Below, in pieces: positions 1 through 7,657 of a stretch of 17,737 nt of DNA. The DNA lies in contig CAXKVV010001131.1 of the NCBI GenBank assembly GCA_964058805.1, positions 1 to 17,737 of the forward strand. Direction: 5' to 3'. The DNA is from Schoenoplectus triqueter (lineage: Eukaryota; Streptophyta; Magnoliopsida; Poales; Cyperaceae). The translations under genes were made by a program, and so were the position numbers. The notes below the pieces were generated by a model. The model was not told the origin of the DNA and did no database searches. It saw only the letters and a program-made list of their open reading frames with translations. Positions within the stretch are counted from its first letter, which is position 1, and each line of letters opens with the position of its first letter.

Positions 1-2
1 TC

Positions 3-554
3 AAGACTTCAACTTCAGGTATTTTTATTGTTGAAGTTAACGTTGTTACCTCTATTCATGATTGGGTATTGGATACTGGATCATGTGCTCATATTTGTTC
101 AAATATAGAGACACTAAAGAATAGGAGAAAACTACAAAATAAGGAAATACAACTCCGAGTTGGAAACGGTGCACAAGTTGCAGCCGTAATAGTCGGAAGT
201 ATAGAGTTGTGTTTGCCTAGCGGGCTTGTAATGGAACTTGAAAATGTATATTTTGTTCCAAGTATTTCCAGAAACATCATTTCAATCTCATGTTTAGAAA
301 TGAATGGTTTCTCTTTTGTTATAAAGGACAATGGTTGTTCTATATATAAAGATGAGTTATATTATGGATCTTCTTTTATGATGAATGATCTTTATATACT
401 GGAAATAGACAAACCTATATTTAACATCAATAAACGACTCAAAACATCTCATGAAAGTATGACTTTCATATGGCATTATCGCCTTGGTCATATAAACGAG
501 AAACGCATCAAAAGTTACATGAAGTTGGACTTCTTGATAATTTTAATATTGTGA
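3..554 (+). pseudogene. Pol fragment: aspartic protease and GAG-pre-integrase region (upstream copy, 5' cut off)
   Basis: This frame is open from the window edge and ends in a stop at 552-554. It carries the retroviral-type aspartic protease motif WVLDTGS (DTGS codons 69-80), whose aspartate is catalytic in a dimer. It continues into the WHYRLGH segment of the GAG-pre-integrase domain, where the histidines would bind zinc. Soon after, the frame shifts and runs into a stop, so the zinc-binding cysteines are not read in this frame. The start is not in the window. Translation from the ATG at 69 would begin at the catalytic Asp and is not a credible start. The downstream copy shows the fuller frame at 7658-8224. 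Confidence 0.85.
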
Positions 555-572
555 ATCTTATTTACGTGAAAA

Positions 573-1586
573 ATGACCAAATTGTCTTTCTCCAAGAAGG
601 GCGAAAGGACAAGTGACTTATTAGCCCTTATACACACAGATGTATGCGGACCAATGAGTACTTGTACAAGAAATGGTGATCGCTACTTTATCACGTTTAC
701 TGATGATTACAGTAGATATGGTTATGTCTACTTGATGAGACATAAGTCTGAATCCTTTGAAAAGTTCAAGGAATTCAAGACTGAAGTAGAAAATCAACTG
801 AATAAAAGTATTAAGGCCTTACGGTCAGACCGTGGAGGCGAATACTTAAGTTATGAGTTTACAATGTACTTAAAAGAATGTGGGATAGTCTCACAACTCA
901 CACCTCCGGGAACGCCGCAATGGAACGGTGTTTCTGAGAGGAGGAATCGAACTCTGTTAGACATGGTTCGTTCCATGATGAGTAATACCACACTCCCAAA
1001 AATCTTTTGGGGGCACGCACTAGAAACTGCTGCACTAATAATAAATAGGGTTCCATCCAAGTCAGTAGAAAAGACTCCATATGAGTTATGGTTTGGTAAG
1101 ATACCAAATATGTCTTATCTTAAAATTTAGGGTTGCAAGGTATTTGTCAAACGTTCGACTTCTGACAAACTTGGACCCAAAGCTGATAAATATTTTTTCG
1201 TAGGGTATCCTAAGGAAACGAAAGGATATTACTTCTATTATCAGTCCGAGAACAAGATAATTGTTGCTCGTCATGGTATATTTTTGGAGAAAGAGTTTCT
1301 CGCAAAAGGAAGTAGTGGGAGTAATGTAATACTTGAAGAAATTCAAGATACATCACACAATACAATATCTGATACTGATCAGATAAACCCACCACTTGAT
1401 TCTTCGGCTAATGAGCATTTGGAAGAACCAAATCTACAAATAGTTGTGGAAGAAGTTCTAGTCCCGAGCTCATCTACTTCAACGCAAGTTGAAATAGAAC
1501 TAAATGCGCATACTGATGTGGATGAAGTTCGACAGCCTGAAGAACAAGTGCTACGAAGGTCACATAGGACAGTTCGTGCACCTTAA
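573..1586 (+). pseudogene. Pol fragment: integrase core and C-terminal region (upstream copy), two in-frame stops
   Basis: This encodes the rve integrase core that would insert element cDNA into chromosomes. Counting from the ATG at 573, the DDE triad is visible: D23 in HTDVCGP, D86 in LRSDRGGEY and E122 in NGVSERRNRT, spaced D-62-D-35-E as expected for copia. The frame is stopped by TAG at 1128-1130. It then continues in the same frame through a conserved integrase tail (FVGYPKETKGYYFY, 1198-1239) and an acidic, serine-rich linker to TAA at 1584-1586. Between 554 and 573 the reading frame is also shifted relative to the protease. The catalytic residues survive, but no complete integrase can be made without readthrough. 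Confidence 0.88.
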
Positions 1587-1592
1587 AGGTAC

Positions 1593-2285
1593 ATGGGACT
1601 GCATGAAGTCTCAGCATTTGATGCTGAAGATCCTCTGACCTATGCGGAAGCAGTGGATAGACCCGACTCTGATAAATGGCTGGAGGCCATGAGATCCGAA
1701 ATACAATCCATGTATGACAACACGGTTTGGAACCTGGTTGCACCACCTGTTGGGGTAAAACCCATAGCTAACAAGTGGATTTTTAAAAGAAAAATAGACA
1801 TGGATGGTAATATGACTATTTACAAAGCACGGCTAGTAGCGAAAGGTTTCAAACAAATTCTCGGCGTAGATTATGATGAAACTTTTTCGCCCGTAGCTAT
1901 GTTTAAGTCAATTCGGATGCTCCTAGCAATAGCCGCATTTCATGATTATGAAATATGGCAGATGGATGTGAAAACCGCCTTCCTAAATGAAAATTTGGAA
2001 GAGGACGTGTATATGATACAGCCCACGGGTTTTGAGGATCCAAGAAATGCTGGAAAGATATGCAAGCTTCTCAAATCCATTTATGGATTGAAGCAAGCAT
2101 CACGGAGTTGGAATCTTCGATTTCATGAAGAAGTCAAAAAGTTTGACTTCATCAAATGCGAAGAAGAACCTTGTGTATACAGGAAAACTAGTGGGAGTGC
2201 CATCGCTTTTCTAATCCTCTATGTGGATGATATACTCTCAATGGGAAATGATATTCCCTATTGCAATCAGCCAAATCTTCATTAA
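1593..2285 (+). pseudogene. Pol fragment: reverse transcriptase palm/fingers (upstream copy), frameshifted
   Basis: This is an RVT_2-type reverse transcriptase that would copy element RNA into cDNA inside virus-like particles. It is in the same frame as the integrase fragment and separated from it only by the TAA at 1584-1586. Visible motifs, numbered from the ATG at 1593, are NKWIFKRK (60-67), KARLVAKGF (78-86), QMDVKTAFLN with catalytic D125, SIYGLKQASRSW, and the YVDD box (210-213). Shortly after YVDD a probable one-base loss near 2257-2261 moves the frame and the ORF ends at 2285. Codon 54 is Gly here and Glu in the downstream copy, the one coding difference seen between copies. Confidence 0.88.
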
Positions 2286-2904
2286 AGAAAGTGTTCTCAA
2301 TGAAGGATTTGGGCGAGGCTGTCTATATACTAGGCATAAAGATCTATAGAGATAGATCTAAGAGACTTATTGGATTAAGTCAAAGCACATACATTGATAA
2401 AGTGCTGAATCGGTTCAGCACGTAGAATTCTAAGAAAAGATTTCTGCCAATGAATCATGGTGCACAGCTTAGCAAGACTCAGTGTCCTTTGACAACTGAT
2501 GAGCAAAACATAATGAGTAGAGTACCATATGCTTCGGCTATTGGCTCTATCATGTACGCCATGTTGTGCACTCGCCCTGATGTCTCGTACGCTTGGAGTG
2601 TGACGAGTAGATATCAGGCTAATCCATGCTAGGAGCACTGGAATGCTGCAAAGAATATCTTTAAGTACTTAAGAAGAACTAAGGATATGTTTCTCATCTA
2701 CGGTGCTGACTCGGAGCTCGTGGTAAGTGATTACACAGACGTTATCACCTCATATGAAAAATCATAAATAGAGGCGACGTAAAGATTTGTAAAATTGACA
2801 CCGTCGGCAACACAGCTGATCCACTTGTAAGATCTCTACCTCAGGCCAAGCACTAGTTGCACATATCTTCTATGGGTTTGAGACACATAGGAGATTGGCT
2901 GTGA
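2279..2904 (+). pseudogene. Pol fragment: RT connection and internally deleted RNase H (upstream copy)
   Basis: The pol sequence continues here in a shifted frame. MKDLGEAVYILGI and the RT connection motif YASAIGSIMYAMLCTRPD are recognisable. TAG stops lie at 2423-2425 and 2630-2632 and TAA at 2765-2767. RNase H begins with LIYG and a YTD motif at 2732-2740. The sequence then jumps, in another frame, to RGDVKIC at 2770-2790 and a C-terminal tail ending in stops at 2854-2856 and 2902-2904. Only about 30 bases separate the first RNase H motif from its end, so most of the domain, including later catalytic residues, is deleted. RNase H normally removes template RNA during reverse transcription. 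Confidence 0.82.
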
Positions 2905-2984
2905 GATTTTCCTTTAAATCTGATAGATTTATAGAATAAAGAGATTTGTATAAGGCATGGCTCAATATGATTGACTCCAAGCTT

Positions 2985-2995
2985 AAGTGGGAGAT
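2985..2995 (+). other. Polypurine tract (plus-strand primer), upstream copy
   Basis: AAGTGGGAGAT lies immediately before the LTR start TGTTAG. In copia elements the purine run resists RNase H and primes plus-strand DNA synthesis. Position and composition both fit. The preceding 2905-2984 stretch is untranslated with nothing else recognised. Confidence 0.85.
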
Positions 2996-3985
2996 TGTTA
3001 GTTTGTAATAATCTTGAAGTCAATAATACGATAAATTTGTTATATAAAGCTTTGTTCATGAATTGGATATTTAAACGATATTTTGTTTCCTTGAGTATTA
3101 TTGAATTTATGAATCATTCCGAGTTCATGACTGGAATTGTGAAACTTCATAATATAGAATATACTCTTAAAAGTCACTAACCAAGGTAATTAGCAGGAAC
3201 ACTAATTAACCGTTATCAGGTTAGTATGTGGATTAAATGATGGTCAAGTTTTACAGACCATAGACAAAGAGTTGTCATTTTAATCACATAGATAGATGTT
3301 CAAGGAACATCGTATTTGATAGACCCCGAATGAAACATTAAATGGAATTGTGTTCGTGTCATTAATGTTTTCGTTCAGTATTAAATTCTAAAGTATGAGG
3401 TATTCATCTTTCTTACATAGGATATGTATGTGTGTGATTTCTACCAAACGTTATCCGTAAAAGGTGGCTATAAAGGTAGCTCTTCGGTATACATAACTTA
3501 TGCGGAGGAAGAGATGGTTTGCCAAAAGTACTATTGTCCCTCGTATTTTTATACGAGTTATAGCATCACTGGGCCCCTTGATAGAGTAAGATTATCTGCT
3601 AGCAGTATAATTACAAGAGTAATTATATTTGATTATTTACTCAGGATCAAGAAAAGATTAAGTTTGCAAGGATGACACATACCTACCTTGAAACTGATCT
3701 GATAGCTATGAGACAAAAGAATTAAACACAAGTAAATAGTTTACTGGATCATGATATTGTACAGTACATCATCATCTGTGTAATTGGATGGTCATAGTGC
3801 ATTCTGCCAGATGCCTCCTATGATTATAGAAGTTAAAAAGGTTTTAACTCTATTTACCAACATAACACGGATCCTGTCGGGTCACACCGTATAGGAGTTA
3901 ATCGGAGAATCTTATTGATTAATTATGAATTGTTTATAATTAATAATAAGATGGTTATAATTAATTATATATGATATAATTATAT

Positions 3986-4102
3986 TTGTCATAGAGATGA
4001 CAAGAAGCAAAAATCAGATTGAATTTATAACGTGTTGGACACGTCGTATAAATTCGCCGAAACAACAACCGAGAAAAATATAATTGTAGATGACAATTAT
4101 AT
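3986..4102. other. Cluster of three perfect inverted repeats in U3
   Basis: Three hairpins lie close together. TTGTCAT/ATGACAA (3986-3992 and 3997-4003) has a 4-base loop. GAATTTATA/TATAAATTC (4021-4029 and 4047-4055) encloses ACGTGT-TGG-ACACGT (4030-4044). ATATAATTGT/ACAATTATAT (4078-4087 and 4093-4102) has a 5-base loop. The ACGTGT/ACACGT pair contains ACGT cores of the kind bound by plant bZIP factors. Function is unknown. The same cluster is at 11656-11772 in the right LTR. Confidence 0.7.
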
Positions 4103-4145
4103 ATATTTGATTTGGATTTTAAAATGTTAATTATGGATTTGAATT

Positions 4146-4410
4146 ATGGGCCAAAGCCCATTTATAATTAAAGTCTTAATTAATAATTAAAAGCCCAAAA
4201 TCAGAAAAGCCCAAAATCCGAAAAGCCCAAAAAGGCCCATGATGACCTCCAAGGGTATTTTGGTAATTTGTCCAAAAGCCCAAGGGTATTTCGGTAATTT
4301 GGCCAAAAAGCCCAATGGCGTTTTGGTAAATTGGATGAACTTTAAGGGTATTTTGGTCTTTTCACTTTGAAACCTCCTTACTATTCACGAGGGCATTTTG
4401 GTAATTTGTC
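4146..4410 (+). promoter_or_regulatory. U3 promoter-proximal repeats: GCCCA motifs and five AGGGTATTTTGGTAATTT-like units
   Basis: Just upstream of the TATA box lie about seven GCCCA motifs (4155-4314), including the 16-bp inverted repeat ATGGGCCAAAGCCCAT at 4146-4161. GGCCCA/TGGGCC 'site II' elements bind TCP factors in plant promoters. Interleaved are five degenerate copies of a 20-bp unit reading roughly AGGGTATTTTGGTAATTTG, at 4251-4271, 4282-4301, 4313-4334, 4343-4361 and 4390-4410. A promoter-enhancer role is inferred from position. Confidence 0.6.
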
Positions 4411-4424
4411 AATTCCATTTTTTC

Positions 4425-4432
4425 TATAAATA
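4425..4432 (+). promoter_or_regulatory. TATA box of the LTR promoter
   Basis: TATAAATA sits in the context TTCTATAAATAGAGGGG, a strong plant TATA consensus, 661 bp before the LTR end. It predicts a transcription start about 30 bp downstream, near 4455-4465, defining the U3/R boundary. Confidence 0.75.
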
Positions 4433-4846
4433 GAGGGGTAGGGTGAGAGAAAAAGTTCCACCAAATCAGTTCTACTTTCTCTCTCCCGGTATACGGTTGT
4501 TTCAGAATTCACGGGATCGGTGAATAGTGTTTTTACGAAAGTTGCGGTATTTCTGCACATTTGTGAAACAGAATTACTGCGAGTCGTGAATAGTACTATT
4601 TCGTCTTTTTCTCGGGTGAATAGTGTTTTTGCGAAAAACCGCGGTTTACAGTATTTCTGGCAAAAGAAATAAACCGCTCTCTGGTCAGTCCTGGTGGATA
4701 ACCTACAGAGGCATCAGACGTTTGGTGCTCCGAGACAAGCCGATTTTCATTCCAATTAAAATTTGGAAGCGAGGTATAACATCTTATATTAATCTATTTA
4801 ATTGTTAAGTAGATTAATATTTTAGAAATCAATCATGGAGTAGATC

Positions 4847-4852
4847 AATAAA
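4847..4852 (+). terminator. Candidate poly(A) signal of the LTR
   Basis: AATAAA lies about 415 bp downstream of the TATA box, just before the U5 stem-loop repeats. A second AATAAA is at 4668-4673. An 11-bp perfect inverted repeat (ATATTAATCTA 4786-4796, TAGATTAATAT 4810-4820) lies between them. Plant poly(A) signals are loose, so which is used cannot be told. The right-LTR equivalents are 12517-12522 and 12338-12343. Confidence 0.35.
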
Positions 4853-5040
4853 GGTTTAAAGAGGTGTGTATCTCTCGGTAATCATCCGACACATCACTTT
4901 AACCCTAAGCTTAAGTTAGAAGTAAAATAATATTTTACCGTCTTTTGTAAAGGATTAAATGTCTGTAACTCTCGGTTATTATCCGACATACTTTAATCCC
5001 TAACTTAAGTAGAAGTAAAATTTTTGTTCTACGGTCTTTC
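4852..5040 (+). repeat. Two ~95-bp direct repeats in U5, each foldable into a stem-loop
   Basis: Units 4852-4943 and 4951-5040 share the order AGG-TTAAA, CTCTCGGT, ATCCGACA, CTTTAA-CCCT, CTTAAGT, AGAAGTAAAAT, CGGTCTTT. In unit 1, 4852-4869 can pair with 4889-4906 over about 16 base pairs. In unit 2, AGGATTAAA (4951-4959) pairs with TTTAATCCCT (4992-5001) and TGTC pairs with GACA. Both keep a TCGG/CCGA apical stem. The right-LTR copy is at 12522-12710. Confidence 0.7.
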
Positions 5041-5086
5041 CGCAGCTTGAGCATTAATGGGATTTGGGCATTCCGAATCCCAACAG

Positions 5087-5098
5087 TGGTATCAGAGC
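5087..5098 (+). other. Primer binding site, initiator Met-tRNA type
   Basis: TGGTATCAGAGC starts one base after the LTR end and is complementary to the 3' end of plant initiator Met-tRNA, the usual minus-strand primer of copia elements. The match is 12 bases and then diverges. Reverse transcription would begin here and copy U5 and R. Confidence 0.93.
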
Positions 5099-5298
5099 AA
5101 AGGCTCTCCCGCTGATTGATTTTCTAAAAGGTTATATCTTATGCAAATAAGATGTATATACCCCGTATTGGTTTAATTCTTAGATTTGCAGCTTAAAGTC
5201 CAAACCAAATAAAATTGGATTTTCTTGGTTCGGCTCTGTCGACTAAGAAAGTTAAATTAGATTTAAGCTTTCTTTATACTTTCTTTACGCTTTCTTTT

Positions 5299-5768
5299 CG
5301 AAAACTTTCGATTGTGTTAAAGTATATCTAAGAATGTGATGAAGCAATAAAGTACCTGAGTAAGAACTGTTGATCTCCACACATAAAAGATAAGGTGATG
5401 TCAAAGAAAGATGGGAAGTGGATACCTTCGGTATTCTTTCTGACATGCCCTTTTACGTGTCCTGATAACTGGCCCAAAAGGAACTTTGTCACGTTACCAA
5501 ATTACTTTTGCGCTTTCGAAGCATGGCAAATGTAACTCTTTTGTTTTTTTCGAAAACTTTTGGTTATGAGAAGTATATCTATGAATGTGATAAAGCAATA
5601 AAGTACCTGAGTAAGAGCTGTTGATCTCCACACCCGAAAGAGATGGTTCTGTCTAGGAAAGATTGAATTTAAAGTGGTCCTCGTGACCCCGATCTTTCCT
5701 GGGAGCCCCTTTTACGTGTCCTGATAACTGGCCGAAAAGGAACTTTGTCACGTTATCAAATTACTTTA
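5299..5768 (+). repeat. Leader direct repeat pair, ~210-220 bp, offset ~252-259 bp
   Basis: Units 5299-5509 and 5551-5768 share CGAAAACTTT, AAGTATATCTA-GAATGTGAT, AGCAATAAAGTACCTGAG, CTGTTGATCTCCACAC, CTTTTACGTGTCCTGATAAC and AAAAGGAACTTTGTCACGTTA. Each has a hairpin: AGAAAGA/TCTTTCT at 5405-5411 and 5435-5441 in the first, AGGAAAGAT/ATCTTTCCT at 5655-5663 and 5692-5700 in the second. The loops differ but the stems stay paired. Confidence 0.85.
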
Positions 5769-5799
5769 TCGTACCAGAAGGAATTAACTGTTTTGAAAT

Positions 5800-6085
5800 C
5801 ATATAAAATGTTTATATGCTTTTTACGGTATAAATAAAGAACAAAGATGTAGTTGCAAAATAAAGAATTGAGAACTGATAGTTATATATGTGACTGATTC
5901 ATGTATATATATACAAAATGTTTGTATGAGCAGGTAAATTAGATTTACTGCTTTGATATGAAATGTATCTTATCATAGATGCAAAGCTACTTCTATTGGA
6001 TAGATAGTAGTTATATACGTGACTGATTCATGTATATATACAAAATGTTTGTATGAGCTGGTAAATTGGATTTACCGCTTTGATA
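5800..6085 (+). repeat. Leader ATG-loop hairpin repeats
   Basis: Direct repeats 5881-5958 and 6010-6085 share GTTATATA-GTGACTGATTC and TTTGTATGAGC-GGTAAATT. Each contains the perfect hairpin ATACAAA-ATG-TTTGTAT (5911-5927 and 6038-6054). A related hairpin, CATATAAA-ATG-TTTATATG, lies at 5800-5818: same loop, with one C:G pair replaced by T:A. Confidence 0.8.
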
Positions 6086-6091
6086 ATAAAT

Positions 6092-6556
6092 GAGTAAATT
6101 AGATTTATCATTTTAAGGAACCGTGAAAGAATGTTATGTCAAAGAAAGACTGGAAAAGGAACTTTCAATGGTCTTTCTGGCAGACGTCTTTTCACGTGTT
6201 CATAAGTCTGTTTAAAGTCAGCTTAATAAACTGACTAATTATAAATGTGTAAATTAGATTTATCATTTTAAGGAACCGTGAAAGAATGTTATGTCAAAGA
6301 AAGACTGGAAAAGGAACTTTCAATGGTCTTTCTGGCAGACGTCTTTTCACGTGTTCATAAGTCTGTTTAAAGTTAGCTTAATAAACTGACTAATTATAAA
6401 TGTGTAAATTAGATTTATCATTTTTAAGAAACCGTGAAGGAAGGTTGTGTCAAAGAAAGACTGGAAAAGGAATTTTCAGTGGTCTTTCTGGCAGACATCT
6501 TTTACGTGTTCGTAAGTCTGTTTAAAGTCAGTTTAACAAACTGACTGCTTACGATG
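6092..6556 (+). repeat. 155-bp tandem repeat, three copies, in the leader
   Basis: Copies begin near 6092, 6247 and 6402. Copies 1 and 2 are almost identical; copy 3 is more diverged. Each has an outer stem (copy 1: 6118-6130 with 6187-6201), an inner stem AGAAAGAC/GTCTTTCT (6143-6150 with 6171-6178) and a second hairpin around AGTCAG/CTGACT, which is a perfect 9-bp stem in copy 3 (6526-6546). The inner stem is homologous to the hairpin in the 5299-5768 repeats. Confidence 0.88.
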
Positions 6557-6992
6557 TTAAACCCGAAAAATTAAGTAATATGCCCTACCTACTCTGTCCT
6601 CGCATATCATTGTTCATTGGCAGACGTGACCTACTCAGTAGGCGTCACCTTTTACCATTGGTTTTCGAGGGTTATGTCCGACATAACGAATCAAATAGAG
6701 TGAGGTTACTTACCAATGATTTCCAAAACAGTTTTGGGCTTGGGGCAAAGTTTCGTTAAAACATATGATGTTTAGCGAAACCAAGAATCACATAGAGATG
6801 TGATTAGCAAAGAGTTGCTTACCTAAGATAATTAATAAACGAGTTATTCAACGATAACTTGATTATCAATGAAAATAGGGATCTTGGTCCTAACTACAAA
6901 CGGGAATAGAACAAATTTGTAGTGGGAGTTTTATTTGAAATAAGACATTACATGAACAAAGCTAAAAATCTTTACATTTTACGTTGTAGCAC

Positions 6993-7568
6993 ATGGCTAA
7001 AGAAACTCTTACTAATACGTTCCGTGCGCTCATACTAAGACATGAGAAACTCGAGTACGTCCTTAACACACCAATCTCTGCACAGCCTGCAGTAGGCTGC
7101 ACAGCAAATGAAGTCACCATGTACAACAAGCACAAAGAAGATGAGCTTGATGTACAAAGTTTATTGGTCAAGAAATTTAAGGTGACTAAATCTCTGCTGA
7201 GTCATAAGATGACTGAGGGCAGCTCTCTTGACACTCACATGCTCCGTATGACGAGCGATGTTGAGCAGTTGGAGAAGCTTAACAGTCCGTTGAACAAAGA
7301 GTTTGTTACGGATGTTATCCTGAACTCTCTCCCTCCTAGCTATTCTAATTTCATCAGGAATTATCATATGCTGGGAATGGACAAGAGCTTGCAGGAGCTC
7401 CAAGGGATGTTGAGGATCGCTGATGGGGACATGAAGAAGAGTTCTTCTATCCTCGTGATCCAAGAAGGTGCGAATAAGATTAAAAGGACGAAACATAAAG
7501 TGACTTTCAAAGTGACGTTTAAGTACAAGAGCAAAGGGAAAATAGTTTCTAATCAGAACACTCCCTAG
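6993..7568 (+). pseudogene. gag: Gag (UBN2-type copia capsid protein), shortened and stopped before its zinc knuckle
   Basis: Gag forms the virus-like particle that packages element RNA. The ATG at 6993 is in good plant context (CACATGGCT) and opens a 191-codon frame. Residues from about 70 to 150 match the UBN2-type copia gag pattern: KMTEGSSLDTHMLRM, LEKL, VTDVILNSLPPSYSNFI and NYHMLGMDKSLQEL. A basic Lys-rich tail follows. The N-terminal part (LEYVLNTPI) passes abruptly into the KFKVTKSLL segment, so a central stretch of roughly 40 residues usual in the family appears lost. That is a judgement from family memory, not an alignment. TAG at 7566-7568 ends the frame before the nucleocapsid finger. 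Only the downstream copy's gag is in the window. Confidence 0.82.
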
Positions 7569-7655
7569 GCAAAAACCTCTTCTACCTCTGACTGCTTTTA
7601 CTGTCAAAGTAAGGGTCATTGGAAGAGGACCTGCCCTAAATATCTGGAGATGTAA
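7569..7655 (+). pseudogene. Gag nucleocapsid zinc knuckle (CCHC), behind the gag stop codon
   Basis: In the same frame as gag, directly after its TAG, lies CFYCQSKGHWKRTC (7593-7634). This is a perfect C-X2-C-X4-H-X4-C knuckle, which binds element RNA during packaging. The frame ends at TAA 7653-7655, and the protease frame begins in another phase at 7658. The finger could be made only by readthrough of the TAG or from a relative's mRNA. Confidence 0.85.
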
Positions 7656-7657
7656 GG

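Larger units (their letters stand above)
1..5085 (+). mobile_element. Ty1/copia retrotransposon, upstream tandem copy (left-truncated by window)
   Basis: This is the 3' part of a copia element: protease, integrase, reverse transcriptase and an RNase H remnant, then a polypurine tract and an LTR. Its first base corresponds to 7671 in the downstream copy. The two copies agree to the end of the LTR at a constant 7,670-bp offset, with one difference noticed by eye (1753 G, 9423 A). The LTR at 2996-5085 is shared: it is the 3' LTR of this copy and the 5' LTR of the next. The missing 5' part (LTR, leader, gag) should lie left of the window. The order protease-integrase-RT-RNase H defines the Ty1/copia superfamily. 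All coding parts are broken. Confidence 0.93.
2996..5085 (+). repeat. Long terminal repeat, shared by the two tandem copies
   Basis: The 2,090-bp LTR begins TGTTAG right after the polypurine tract and ends CCAACA one base before the primer site, with TGTT/AACA terminal inverted bases. U3 is AT-rich and holds several perfect hairpins, GCCCA motifs and a five-fold promoter repeat. A TATA box lies at 4425-4432, so transcription should start near 4455-4465. R/U5 holds candidate AATAAA signals and two stem-loop repeats. A 7-bp inverted repeat (TGGGATT 5058-5064, AATCCCA 5076-5082) closes the end of the LTR next to the primer site. Short open frames inside (for example 3424-3675) show no recognisable domain. 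Confidence 0.95.
5099..6992 (+). other. Long repeat-rich 5' leader between primer site and gag
   Basis: No open frame of note occurs in this 1.9-kb stretch. It is made largely of related direct repeats carrying stem-loops (see the repeat entries). Other hairpins are GTGACCTAC/GTAG-GTCAC (6626-6648) and ACTACAAA/TTTGTAGT (6893-6900 and 6916-6923), the latter about 70 bp before the gag ATG. Leaders of long copia elements are thought to hold packaging, dimerisation and translation signals. Which of these apply here is not shown by the sequence. The many upstream ATGs mean plain scanning to gag would be inefficient. Confidence 0.85.

Noticed and set aside
89..1746. Minus-strand frames opposite pol (for example 89-331, 1086-1346, 1474-1746)
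   Set aside because: These are shadows of the pol fragments on the opposite strand, with no motifs of their own.
2971..3675. Small open frames in the LTR (2971-3180, 3424-3675, and copies at 10641 and 11094)
   Set aside because: They have no recognisable motif, lie in U3 or across the LTR border, and are repeated only because the LTR is repeated.
4623..4808. 61-codon open frame in R/U5 (also 12293-12478)
   Set aside because: It is short, has no family resemblance, and sits in the terminal repeat. A leader uORF cannot be excluded but is unsupported.
5086..6992. An extra captured gene in the long leader
   Set aside because: No sizeable open frame on either strand. The length is explained by tandem repeats.
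7161..7619. 152-codon minus-strand frame opposite gag
   Set aside because: It lies antisense to a recognisable gag domain and shows no domain itself.
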